Below, piece after piece: positions 16,790 through 25,311 of a stretch of 64,000 nt of DNA (the stretch's first letter is position 1; each line of letters starts with the position of its first letter). Under the pieces are notes generated by a model. It was given only the letters and a program-made list of their open reading frames with translations, did no database searches and was not told the DNA's origin. The stretch is from DASZUK01 sp963844575. Lineage in GTDB: Bacteria > Actinomycetota > Acidimicrobiia > Acidimicrobiales > RAAP-2. The stretch covers positions 186,001 to 250,000 of the forward strand of contig CAWJOU010000005.1 of NCBI GenBank assembly GCA_963844575.1, read 5' to 3'. Both the position numbers and the translations under genes were made by a program.

Positions 16790-17192
16790 GAAACCGCCGA
16801 TAGCGGAGAACTGCGGGAGACGTCGCTTCGACGGAAAGCGAACCGAGCGACGCCCGCTCTGGCCCTCGGACCGCGGGCATTCGCAACATCAGGTCGCTCC
16901 GATCAGGTCCGCGACAATCCGCGCACGGCGCCGTACTCGGTAGAGAGTCGACCGCCGCCGGAGCGACCGCGTACGCGATTCACCACCCGACCCAGTCTCG
17001 ATGCGTCGTGAGCAATCCAACGGAATCGCTACCCGACTCGACCCTCTATACAACGGGACGCGTGGCGGAGCCTCGCTCCAGACGATGCGGAACCAACGGG
17101 CCCTTCCGAACTCATGGGCGCCACAGTAGGCGCACAACTGAAGGTCGTCCTTTCCATTGTTGATATAAAGTTATTTATGAATCACGCAGAAT
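16790..17192. other. gene-poor gap at the left side of the AT-rich segment
   Basis: No supported gene. A minus-strand frame at 16889-17137 begins CAYCGAHEFGR, which hints at a zinc-ribbon/HNH fragment, but the rest looks random. Base composition drops sharply at its right end (~17150), marking the edge of the AT-rich operon. Confidence 0.4.
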
Positions 17193-18590
17193 CTATCCAT
17201 CCATCGACACGATCAGCGACTTCCTCGTCTTCCCATTTAGCATCAGCCCGATTCCAAGCGATTCCAGAGCACTTCCCGACAAGAGGCCGGATCTCATTCC
17301 GCACCAGTATTCCAGCTGTGTCTCCAGCGCCTGCGAACTCCCCTCACATTCGCCATAATGGCAGCGCGACGCGAACGAAGAGGCGGTCCAATCCAGCACT
17401 GCTCGGAATCCAACCGTTCCGGTAATCGACGAAGATCCATCCTGCAGCGCAGTCCGGACCCTCACGTCCGCATAGTGAATATTAAGAAGATCTCGCGCCT
17501 CCTTACTCAGCCCCTCAATCCCGACACCAATGTCCCGTTCCACCGAATGAATCCACTCCCGGCCCGTAACAAGTCCGCCTGAGTCGAATACCTGATAGTC
17601 AATCCAGTTCGCGCCCGCACCAGTATCGAATAGAATATATCGCAACCCTTCATCCGTACTATCAGGAAAATCAACCGCCAAGACCGGGTAGCTCGGCGCG
17701 CCACGACAGCCCGCCCAATCGAGCCCTTCCGAAGCCCATTGTCGACTACCTGCCCCATGTCGCCCGTCTCCATCCCCGCTAAAAATGGCATCGATCTTAA
17801 CCGGCCGACTGAACAAAAACGGTACCGAACCGTGCTCAAGCGCCCAATGCTCCATTTCACCGTCGCTCGGCTCTTCTCCACTGTAGCCCCATCGGACAAC
17901 GACAAACTCGTGGCCACCAATTACGATCCACTGGGCCGCAGTACGTCTAAAGACTTCATCAATAACTCTCTGCCTACACCACCTAACCCGATCTGCAGCT
18001 ACGGCCCTCTCCGCAGGGGGCATGCTCCTGTACTCCTCAAGAGTTATCGATTGTGGAACTTTCTCGTTGAGCCACCTTTGCGTCCAATCAATCTCCGACC
18101 GTCGATCGGTCGCTTCACGAAATGCGTCATCAATTCTCTCTTCCAGGTCATCCACCATCACCTCCTTCCGTCTACTCAACACTCCCTTACCATGAATAAG
18201 TGATTGCTTAGCAACACGCCTGACAATCGCAAGAGGTGAAATATCTCTTTCAATATCGCTATACTCTGGCTCAGCAAAAAAATCGCTAATAAATACGATC
18301 GCCAGAGCCGGCCTTTCCATTGCGAGAGCCTGAGCAAACTCCTTACCATCCCGGTACCTGGAGTCTTCAGCGAGTTCCTGTCGCCATCGTAGATCTAGTA
18401 GGAAGGTACTATCTTCATCCGTGACACCCGCCACGAGCCCCTCAGCCCGGCTCGGCGTAGCCACCTCTACCTCATAGCCCCGCTGCCGAAGCGCATCAAC
18501 AGGCTTTTCAATCGTCTCCGGTCGATCATCCACCCAGACGATCCGGTGTCCTTTTCCCGTTATATTCTTCTCTTTTCTTACTACAGCCAT
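17193..18590 (-). CDS. response-regulator receiver fused to retropepsin-like aspartic protease
   Basis: A 465-residue protein. Residues ~14-135 are a receiver domain: acidic pair D21-D22 (VWVDD), candidate phosphoacceptor D66 (TFLLDLRW), S102 (VFISDF) and K129. Residues ~215-262 (QWIVIGGHEFVVVRWG) resemble DUF5678. Residues ~300-465 look like a retropepsin fold: YILFDTGAGANWI holds the catalytic D322-T-G-A motif, and SGLLSGSALESLGI near 434-447 resembles the hydrophobic-hydrophobic-Gly flap-return motif. It is the last gene of a tight operon, 2 nt after the kinase gene, and its base composition is much more AT-rich than that of its neighbours. Phosphorylation would be expected to switch the protease. 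Protease activity is inferred, not shown. Confidence 0.75.
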   Translation of the reverse strand: MAVVRKEKNITGKGHRIVWVDDRPETIEKPVDALRQRGYEVEVATPSRAEGLVAGVTDEDSTFLLDLRWRQELAEDSRYRDGKEFAQALAMERPALAIVFISDFFAEPEYSDIERDISPLAIVRRVAKQSLIHGKGVLSRRKEVMVDDLEERIDDAFREATDRRSEIDWTQRWLNEKVPQSITLEEYRSMPPAERAVAADRVRWCRQRVIDEVFRRTAAQWIVIGGHEFVVVRWGYSGEEPSDGEMEHWALEHGSVPFLFSRPVKIDAIFSGDGDGRHGAGSRQWASEGLDWAGCRGAPSYPVLAVDFPDSTDEGLRYILFDTGAGANWIDYQVFDSGGLVTGREWIHSVERDIGVGIEGLSKEARDLLNIHYADVRVRTALQDGSSSITGTVGFRAVLDWTASSFASRCHYGECEGSSQALETQLEYWCGMRSGLLSGSALESLGIGLMLNGKTRKSLIVSMDG

Positions 18591-18592
18591 AT

Positions 18593-20203
18593 CTAGTTTC
18601 GCGCTCCACTATTTGGTCCCTTTACCAGCGGCAATATTACCCTGACGGAAGTGCCCTTGTATTCCTCCGAACTGATTTGTACTTCGCCTCGAAGTCGATT
18701 TGCCAACAATTTTACGACATAAAGTCCCAACCCCAGCCCGCCTTTTCGGTTCGAATAGAAAGGGTTCTGGGCCTCACGTCTTACCCGCTCACTCATACCA
18801 AGACCATTATCTTTAACACACAGTTCAACGTGCTCACCCACTACCGAAGCGCGCACCTCGATCTTCCCTCCATCCCTAGGCGTCCAGTGCCTCGCATTAG
18901 CCACAAGATTTAGAATAATCCGTTGAATATCTAGAGCATCCCCCCGAATGTAAATACCCGACGGAATAATAATTCTTACCTCCCCCGACTTTGACTCTAT
19001 TACTGGATTCACCTCGGCAATCACTTCTCCAAGATCAAAGCGCGTAGACTCAGGCCTTCTGCCTTCGGCAAGCCTATTCATCGACCGGACAATCCCCCCA
19101 ATTTTTCCCGCATGCTCACTCATATTCGCGGTAACAAGCCGCAGGATCTTCAGAGATGATTCGTCAGTATTCTTCGCCAGAATTGACGCCTCTTCCGCAC
19201 GGTCGGACAGATGCGCTGCCTCTTCGGCCATATCGTGGACAAAACCAAGGAGTTCTACCCCTGATTGCATACGTTCAAGCCGTTGATCCAATTGTATGCC
19301 GCGGTCTTCTTCAGTCTTTCGGTGTCGCTCGTGCCGTACTAGGATCCCACTGCCCAGAAGAACGGCCGAAGAGACTTTGATTCTTGCCTCAAGACTGTCA
19401 GAGAAACTGCGGCTATATAGCGACAATGCCCCCATGAGTTCGCCGCTGCCAACAATTGGAACTGCGAGACAGGATTGCCACCCCTCATCGTGTACAAGAG
19501 TTTGATTATATGACTTTGTATTTTTGTCTTCGTAAAAGTGTCCGTACTTAGGGCCGTCTATCGATGAGATCCGACCGACTACACCCCGCCCGTGTGGAAC
19601 CTCAATGGTCGATGGATTGGTACGCATACCCCAACGTCCAAACGCCCGGAACACTCCTCTTTCATATGGAGGATCTACTACCCAAAGGAGAGCAGAGTCA
19701 ATCTGCACATCAGCACATATGGCGAAAAGAAACGGCCCAGAAGCAACAGCGCCAACGGCTTCTTGCCTCACATCTGTCCAGCTATCACTTTCCACACTTA
19801 GCATTCTTGCCCAGCAAACTAGCTCCCCCAAGTGGGCACCATCTCTCAACTGCCTGAGGTCGATCCGTGGTTCAATTGCGGTCAAAATCACTCGGACATC
19901 TTGATGCCACGACACGAGGGGGGTCGCGTAAACATGTCGACCATCGGCCAGCGCTGTTGCCGCCTCACTCATCGTTTCAAAAGCTGCGATTTCGGTGTTT
20001 AGTAGTACCGACTCAACTTCGGCATCTTTCGAGATATTTTCGTCGAATCTAATGGGTGGACCATTTGAGCGGCGGTCTCTTGTAAATACCGAAATGCGCA
20101 GACCGTGTTGGCCAAGCTTTTTTGATAGCGTCACCATACATCTGGTCAATTGGTCATGCGCAATTGCCCCCAGGTTCTGACGACCAAGCATTTCGGATGG
20201 CAT
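18593..20203 (-). CDS. GAF-domain sensor histidine kinase
   Basis: A 536-residue soluble kinase. Residues ~140-290 form a GAF domain (GRGVVGRISS, then LAVPIVGSGELMGALSLYS). A helical dimerisation segment holds the candidate phosphoacceptor H323 in LLGFVHDMAEEA. The ATPase domain follows: N-box NLVANARHW (432-440), G1 DNGLGM (465-470), and G2 GGLGLGLYVVKLL (488-500). There is no transmembrane segment; the upstream 3-TM protein could provide membrane contact. It lies 11 nt after that gene and 2 nt before the receiver-protease, its likely phosphotransfer partner. Confidence 0.9.
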   Translation of the reverse strand: MPSEMLGRQNLGAIAHDQLTRCMVTLSKKLGQHGLRISVFTRDRRSNGPPIRFDENISKDAEVESVLLNTEIAAFETMSEAATALADGRHVYATPLVSWHQDVRVILTAIEPRIDLRQLRDGAHLGELVCWARMLSVESDSWTDVRQEAVGAVASGPFLFAICADVQIDSALLWVVDPPYERGVFRAFGRWGMRTNPSTIEVPHGRGVVGRISSIDGPKYGHFYEDKNTKSYNQTLVHDEGWQSCLAVPIVGSGELMGALSLYSRSFSDSLEARIKVSSAVLLGSGILVRHERHRKTEEDRGIQLDQRLERMQSGVELLGFVHDMAEEAAHLSDRAEEASILAKNTDESSLKILRLVTANMSEHAGKIGGIVRSMNRLAEGRRPESTRFDLGEVIAEVNPVIESKSGEVRIIIPSGIYIRGDALDIQRIILNLVANARHWTPRDGGKIEVRASVVGEHVELCVKDNGLGMSERVRREAQNPFYSNRKGGLGLGLYVVKLLANRLRGEVQISSEEYKGTSVRVILPLVKGPNSGARN

Positions 20204-20214
20204 GGTTTTATTGA

Positions 20215-20634
20215 CTACAGTGCGCTCAGAAAGCGGTAGAATCCATCTACATTGTAAAGCGCTCCAGATGGAGCTCTAATTTTCCCTGATACCGTCGAGC
20301 TTGCACGTAGAGAGACGTCATCGATATTGACCCCGCGCCTACCAGAGATCAACTCGTCAGGGGTTTGAGTATTTCGGGATTTTGAGAAGGCAAACTCTCC
20401 GGCACTACCCCCCCGTGAAATAATAAGGGGTGCGGCGGTACCGGCATAGACTGCAGCGATGTGAGTGAGGTGCCCCGGCAAGGCAGTAACAACGAGCCCC
20501 GATACGGCCATAAATGCTGGCGCTATAATGAAATACGTCCACGGAATTTTTAGCTTTTCCATTCGCAAATTGTATAGCCGGATGATCTCCGGAAATGCCG
20601 CCCCTATAACGCCAAAGGCGAACGTGCTCAACAT
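20215..20634 (-). CDS. small three-helix membrane protein, first gene of kinase operon
   Basis: A 139-residue protein. Three hydrophobic stretches (about 1-18, 34-52 and 57-76) are followed by a ~60-residue hydrophilic C-terminal tail (from SRGGSAGEF) likely to be cytoplasmic. I do not recognise a family. The tight spacing to the histidine kinase suggests it works as its membrane input or anchor, or as a protease substrate or effector. Base composition is AT-rich like the rest of the operon. Confidence 0.75.
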   Translation of the reverse strand: MLSTFAFGVIGAAFPEIIRLYNLRMEKLKIPWTYFIIAPAFMAVSGLVVTALPGHLTHIAAVYAGTAAPLIISRGGSAGEFAFSKSRNTQTPDELISGRRGVNIDDVSLRASSTVSGKIRAPSGALYNVDGFYRFLSAL

Positions 20635-21258
20635 CTACGCCCTCCTCGCAAACTGAGCAACTCCAGGGGGCCCATGAATACCGGCGCGGCCCCAGGTCCT
20701 AAGTACCTTGATAGTAGCGTATTCCACGGATCGGCTCTGCAAGACAGCTTGAGCGGATCGTTGGGGTGGGCTGGTGGACCTTCGCCACGATTTCGTCGCA
20801 TGCGGTCTAGGCTGATGTGAACGGCTTCACCGAGGCGGGGCCGATGAAGTCGACTGCCCTGCCTATTACCTGGTCATCGGCGAACGATGAGATCTTCGAG
20901 CACCCGACCCGCATGCTCCCTCGTTGACTCTCCGGTGACTGGTAGGGGCAGAATGCCTCCAGAGGTGGCGGCAAGGTGGGGCGTTGGCGCGCTGATGCCC
21001 ACCGTGGGCTGAATGGTTGCCCTTCTGGTACTTCCGGAAGGTCCGAAGGGCGGACTCGCTTCAGGAACTCATACCAGTTGTCGGCCTAGTCACCCGCTTT
21101 GAACAGTATTTTCCAACACACCTTGGCGGGAATGCGGAGGGTCCGTTGGTAGCGCAAGAGCGACGGTAGGCCTCGGTGATCAATGTGCGACTCCCTCGGC
21201 TACTTGTTGCTATCACCGGTCGCAGTACCAACGAGCAATCCGTCGGTAGACTGCAGGC
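20635..21258. other. 624-bp intergenic region
   Basis: No supported gene. On the minus strand TACTAT (20711-20716) is a possible -10 for the membrane protein/kinase operon. The remainder has island-like mixed composition and stop-rich frames. A minus-strand stretch near 21040-21110 reads ADNWYEFLKRV after a stop, perhaps a decayed gene end, but it is too short to name. Confidence 0.4.
21247..21252 (+). promoter_or_regulatory. putative leaderless -10 element
   Basis: TAGACT lies 6 nt before ATG 21259 with no Shine-Dalgarno. Confidence 0.35.
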
Positions 21259-22026
21259 ATGGTAACCGAGGCCGTCACCCTTGCGCTCGACGGCGTGATC
21301 GAGGTATCCGACCTGGCCATCGCCGTCGATCGGTTCAACAAGCTTCTGCGCGCCCTGGCGGAGGAGTCCGGAGCCGGCGACCGCCTCGGTTGGGTTGTCT
21401 CCGGCCTCGAATTCGGAAGCGCCACCCTGACGGCCAGTCCCGAGGCGCACGACGTCGAAGCGGTCCAGTTCATCCCTGGAGTGGTCCACGAATACCTGGA
21501 GACCGCCCTCCAGGTGCAGCAGCACCCCACCGCAGGCGACAACCGGCAGGCGATCCGCTACGTCCGAGATCTCGTCGATCTCACCAAGCGCACGGCTACC
21601 GGAGTGCGCTTCGAGACCGCGGAAGACGACGTCGTCTTCACTGGCCCTCCCCCAGCCGAGACCACGGCGCCACTGCCCAGGGCGATTGGCACCGTGGTGG
21701 GGCGGGTGCAGACGCTGCAGGCCCGGGGCTCCCTCCGGTTCACTCTCTACGACCTCGTTCACGACAAGGCGATCTCCTGTTTCCTCCGACCAGGGGCGGA
21801 AGACCTCATGCGCGGTGTCTGGGGCAACGTCGTCGAAGTGACTGGGCTGGTCACCCGAGATGCGGTGACCGACCGGCCGAGATCCGTCCGTGACGTCATC
21901 GACATCCAGCCGGTGAACGTGGACTACAGCCCAGGGAAGTTCATGGAGGCCGAAGGCGTGCTGACGCCGGTTCCGGAAGCCCTGTCCTCGGAGGCGATCA
22001 TCCGAAACCTGCGGGATGCCGGCTGA
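21259..22026 (+). CDS. unknown protein paired with PIN toxin; candidate antitoxin
   Basis: A 255-residue protein that I do not recognise. The first half is helical (LAIAVDRFNKLLRALAEESG); the second half is beta-rich (IGTVVGRVQTLQARGSLRFTLYDL, then GNVVEVTGLVTRD), resembling an OB-like or small-barrel fold. Its last 11 nt overlap the PIN-domain gene, the usual antitoxin-before-toxin order. At 255 aa it is much longer than common VapB antitoxins. Antitoxin function is inferred from context alone. Confidence 0.7.
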   Translation: MVTEAVTLALDGVIEVSDLAIAVDRFNKLLRALAEESGAGDRLGWVVSGLEFGSATLTASPEAHDVEAVQFIPGVVHEYLETALQVQQHPTAGDNRQAIRYVRDLVDLTKRTATGVRFETAEDDVVFTGPPPAETTAPLPRAIGTVVGRVQTLQARGSLRFTLYDLVHDKAISCFLRPGAEDLMRGVWGNVVEVTGLVTRDAVTDRPRSVRDVIDIQPVNVDYSPGKFMEAEGVLTPVPEALSSEAIIRNLRDAG

Positions 22027-22501
22027 GCTTCCAGCGGCGTACCTCGACGCCAATGTGACGCTCGCTTTCATCAGCGGAGAAGAGCATCGGGTCGTGGTCG
22101 TCCGGGAGCTGCTCCGGCAAGGCGAGGACGGTCGGCGGCGGATCTACACCTCGACCCTCTCGATCGTCGAGGTGGCGTTCGCCGCCCAAGAGAAGATCCA
22201 GAGAGCCCTCGACGACGAGGCCGAAGCCAGCATCGACCGTCTATGGCCGGCCGCCGGCAAGCCGATCGCACTGGTCGAGCCCTCCACGGCGGTCATGCGC
22301 CGGGCCCGGCATCTGGTCAGGACCGCCATGACCGACGGGCGAAGCCTGCAGGCAGCCGACGCCGTGCACCTGGCGACGGCCCAGGTTGTCGGGGCCGCGA
22401 TCGTTTACACCTACGAGGATGCCGCTCGACGGAGAGCATGGTCGGAGCTGACCGGTCTCAGCGTCGAGGAGCCCAGCGTCGACCAGGAGCCGATGCTGTA
22501 G
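22016..22501 (+). CDS. PIN-domain ribonuclease, VapC-like toxin
   Basis: A 161-residue PIN protein. Conserved acidic positions are in AAYLDANVTLAFI (first Asp), STLSIVEVAFAA (Glu) and LQAADAVHLATA (Asp), with a final VYTYEDAARRRAW segment in place of the usual late Asp motif. PIN toxins cut RNA, often tRNA or rRNA. It overlaps the upstream gene by 11 nt, and the two probably form a toxin-antitoxin module within the island. Confidence 0.85.
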   Translation: MPAELPAAYLDANVTLAFISGEEHRVVVVRELLRQGEDGRRRIYTSTLSIVEVAFAAQEKIQRALDDEAEASIDRLWPAAGKPIALVEPSTAVMRRARHLVRTAMTDGRSLQAADAVHLATAQVVGAAIVYTYEDAARRRAWSELTGLSVEEPSVDQEPML

Positions 22502-22606
22502 AGATGGCGGCTGCACGCGTCGCGTCTTGAAGATCGAATCCGGCGGCAACGTTCCACGCAGCGACTCCATCGGTTGATACAACACGCTGAGCAACGGCGG
22601 AGACCG

Positions 22607-24979
22607 TCACTGATCGTCGCCTCCTCGCGCCTCCCTGGCGTCCTGAGAGTCTGACGTGGCGTGCCCCCCAATGGCGGCTGGGAAGGCATCGCGCAGATAG
22701 CCTCCGTCTACCGCAACCGCTTCGCACATGGCGGTGAAGTGATCGGCGTCGACCTCGTAAATGAATTGAAGGATGACCAGGAGCATGTGAACACCCTCGC
22801 CACCATCCACCGGTACCGTCGAGTCCGCGGTCTCAAAGTGAGAGTGGCGCCCGAGGTATTGATCCACCGCCGCACGGGTGACGTCATCAAGCGACGCGCT
22901 GCGTACAGAGGCGACCTGTACCCGGAGATTTCCAAGCGACGCTGGAACCTTAAATCCGAGGAAACCTTCCAGCAGGCGACGAGACGCGTTCGGTAGCACG
23001 CTATCCGCCTCGATATCGAGCTCGATAGATGGTGCTTCCCGGTACTGACGCACGGTGTTAGCGATTCGCCAGAACAGGTAGTGATATTCCGAACGAAGAT
23101 GCGTCTCCAACAGGCCGTCCCGGCTCCACGATGCAAGTTCCAGCGACCACGACGTCCTCCCGGCGTCATCTCGAGCGACGCGGCGACGCATCTCGAAAAT
23201 CTGACGATCCTTGCCCTTCTTCCCCGCGAGCTGGAGCTGGATCAGCCACTGCCTGAAAAACTCGAAGTTGTGGGTGAAGAGGATGAGCTGCCGGCATCTC
23301 TGACCTTCGACGAGACGACGCCACAGGTGGGTTGACAGTCCAGTAAGCGCGTTGCGATCGAGACTCGATACCGGATCATCGATGACAACGGTGGACTTAT
23401 CTAGCTCCGCGTCGTGCGTCTCGAGACTACGGAGAAAGTAGAGAAGGGCAATGGCATTGCGCTCACCCTCGCTCAAGTGGTTCGCCGGCCTCCCGTCCCG
23501 GGTGATCCGGTACCCATGCTGACCGAGGGAGAATTTAAGGTCCGACCGACCGAGCAGCCTCCCTAGGTCATCGTTCAGCTCCTGGGCAATAGGTGCACCG
23601 TCGAGCTCGTCGCCGGTGAGAGATGCCAGCTCTTCTTGGAGCTTCTGCCGCATGTCACTCAGATCCCTCTGTTCGGACTCAAGCCGGGCACTGTCCCCGG
23701 ATAGCACGTCAGCCTGATTACGGATCCCCGCGATGTGCGCCAACTCGATCTGCTGCGCAGCCGTCCGGCGCCGCTCGTCGAACTGCTCGACCATCTCGTT
23801 ATGCCTTTGCAACAACGCGATCACGTCGTCAAAGGCCACCGTGGGTGGCCCCGGCACCTCGGGCAGTTCCACGACAGAAAACAAAGAATCTCGCTTCCGA
23901 TCTACTGCTTCAAGGAGCACAGCGACAGCTTCGTTCCATCGACCGACCCGAAGACCAACCGCCAACCGGGCTTCTGCGAACGACAGTCGAAGTTCGGACG
24001 AGACCAGCTCATCAGCCGGGAGAGTCGCTACCGTTCGCGCGCAGGAATCCCGGGCTTCGTGCAGCTCCGATTCGATAGCCGCTATGCGGCCCTGGAGCTG
24101 CCGGACGCTGCCATCGAAATGACGAGCCAACGCCTCCTTGCGCTCCGCAGTGACGGCGCTCGCGCAGTAGATGCAGGCATCCCGAGCGCCGTGCAACACG
24201 AGGCCTTCCTGAACCCAGCGGTTCCAGTCAGGGTGTTCCCGGAGGTCATCGATCACCTGGGCTACCGCCGTCGAGGCCAACGCGGAGCGCACCTCGCTAA
24301 CTAGACGTTCGATTGAAAACGAAGTCAACGGAATCGTCACCGCGTCGAGTTGGTTCTCCCGGATGACTCCGAGCAAGGTGTTGATGTCGGTGTCGGCCGG
24401 CGGAGCGGTGAAGCCGTCGGCGAGTCGCCTCCGGACCGAAGCTGCATTGAAGCTCCGAGGGGCGTACCTGCCGCCGAGATGCTGAAGCTCCGTCAGGATG
24501 GTGTTCGCCGTCGTCTTCATGAGCATGGAGAGGCCGTTATCAGCCTTGATCTTCTTCTGTCGTACGTCAGGGAGCTTCTGATCGATCTCTCTGAGCGACG
24601 CCTGTAGGTCGGCACGTCGGGCCTCATTCTCCACCTGCTGCTCGCCGAGGACGAGGAGCGGGATCGCCGTGGGATCAGCTTCGTCGAACTGAAGATTGGC
24701 CTCCACATAGTCTCGGTTGAACACCTTCACCCGGGGCCAGAACGGATCTTCGTGAGAGGTCACCGACCGTCGAGTGCCTGTCTCTGTCACTTCCAGCTCA
24801 AGTCCGGTCGCCCAGTCCGCGTCAGCGCTGGCGTCCCTCAGCAGCGAACAAAGAGTGGACTTACCCGACCCGTTGAACCCGTAGACGACGTTGATAGTGG
24901 CAAAATCGGCGACATCCTCACCGCATGACCAATTGCGCAGAGCGCGGTAGTCCCTAACCTTCTTGATGCGGGTGATCAC
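22607..24979 (-). CDS. RloC/PrrC-like AAA (PF13166-type) ATPase, candidate anticodon nuclease
   Basis: A 790-residue ABC/SMC-like ATPase. Walker A GFNGSGKST is at 34-42. A coiled-coil insert carries C269-x2-C272 (ACIYCAS), similar to the zinc hook or finger of RloC. The signature HLSEGERNAIALLYFL, Walker B VVIDDPVSSLD and switch His (LFTHNFEFF) follow. In the C-terminal domain LPNASRRLLEGFLGFK gives R667-x3-E671, with H712/H714 in GRHSHFE, which fits the Arg-Glu-His triad of anticodon nucleases. RloC and PrrC cut tRNA during phage or DNA-damage stress. The stand-alone gene sits in the island, opposite to the PIN module. Nuclease activity is inference. Confidence 0.75.
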   Translation of the reverse strand: MITRIKKVRDYRALRNWSCGEDVADFATINVVYGFNGSGKSTLCSLLRDASADADWATGLELEVTETGTRRSVTSHEDPFWPRVKVFNRDYVEANLQFDEADPTAIPLLVLGEQQVENEARRADLQASLREIDQKLPDVRQKKIKADNGLSMLMKTTANTILTELQHLGGRYAPRSFNAASVRRRLADGFTAPPADTDINTLLGVIRENQLDAVTIPLTSFSIERLVSEVRSALASTAVAQVIDDLREHPDWNRWVQEGLVLHGARDACIYCASAVTAERKEALARHFDGSVRQLQGRIAAIESELHEARDSCARTVATLPADELVSSELRLSFAEARLAVGLRVGRWNEAVAVLLEAVDRKRDSLFSVVELPEVPGPPTVAFDDVIALLQRHNEMVEQFDERRRTAAQQIELAHIAGIRNQADVLSGDSARLESEQRDLSDMRQKLQEELASLTGDELDGAPIAQELNDDLGRLLGRSDLKFSLGQHGYRITRDGRPANHLSEGERNAIALLYFLRSLETHDAELDKSTVVIDDPVSSLDRNALTGLSTHLWRRLVEGQRCRQLILFTHNFEFFRQWLIQLQLAGKKGKDRQIFEMRRRVARDDAGRTSWSLELASWSRDGLLETHLRSEYHYLFWRIANTVRQYREAPSIELDIEADSVLPNASRRLLEGFLGFKVPASLGNLRVQVASVRSASLDDVTRAAVDQYLGRHSHFETADSTVPVDGGEGVHMLLVILQFIYEVDADHFTAMCEAVAVDGGYLRDAFPAAIGGHATSDSQDAREARGGDDQ

Positions 24980-25311
24980 GGTCGGGGTCTAGTTGATCGG
25001 TAGATGTGCTGTTTGCGAATCGGTCGGAGGTACGCGGTCTGCTGTGTGCTTCAGTATCGATCGATCGTTTGCCGTGCCACTCTAGCCGGTCGGCGATGCA
25101 ATCACTGGTGGATCACCATGTTGGGCCGGCACTCAATATGAGACTCTGCGGTCGAGTGATCAACCGCTACTTGTCGGCGAGGCTGGATGTCCCATGAGGA
25201 TACAGAGATCAGTATGGCCCGAGGTCGAGGCTCCCATCAGGCGGGGCTCAGCCGACTTCCGGCTGGGCGTTAGCCGAGCCAGAATGGCCTGCGAAGTGTC
25301 AAGACTGGTTT
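24980..25311. other. 332-bp gap between ATPase and integrase genes
   Basis: No supported coding sequence. Frames are short and stop-rich on both strands. It probably contains the promoter for the minus-strand ATPase gene. I see no clear attachment-site repeat of the tRNA-Glu 3' end here. Confidence 0.4.

Noticed and set aside
16889..17137. CAYCGAHEFGR start hinting at an HNH or zinc-ribbon protein
   Set aside because: Only the first ~25 residues look protein-like; no second metal motif and no conserved end.
21061..22071. 336-codon minus-strand frame opposite the PIN-partner gene
   Set aside because: Composition is shadow-like; the plus strand has a plausible start and overlap with the PIN gene.
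22661..22996. Plus-strand 111-codon frame inside the RloC-like gene
   Set aside because: Lies wholly opposite the conserved C-terminal domain and has no recognisable motif.
15900..25300. Search for a second copy of the tRNA-Glu 3' end (attL)
   Set aside because: No stretch matching GGGTTCGAACCC plus flank was found by eye; boundary left open.
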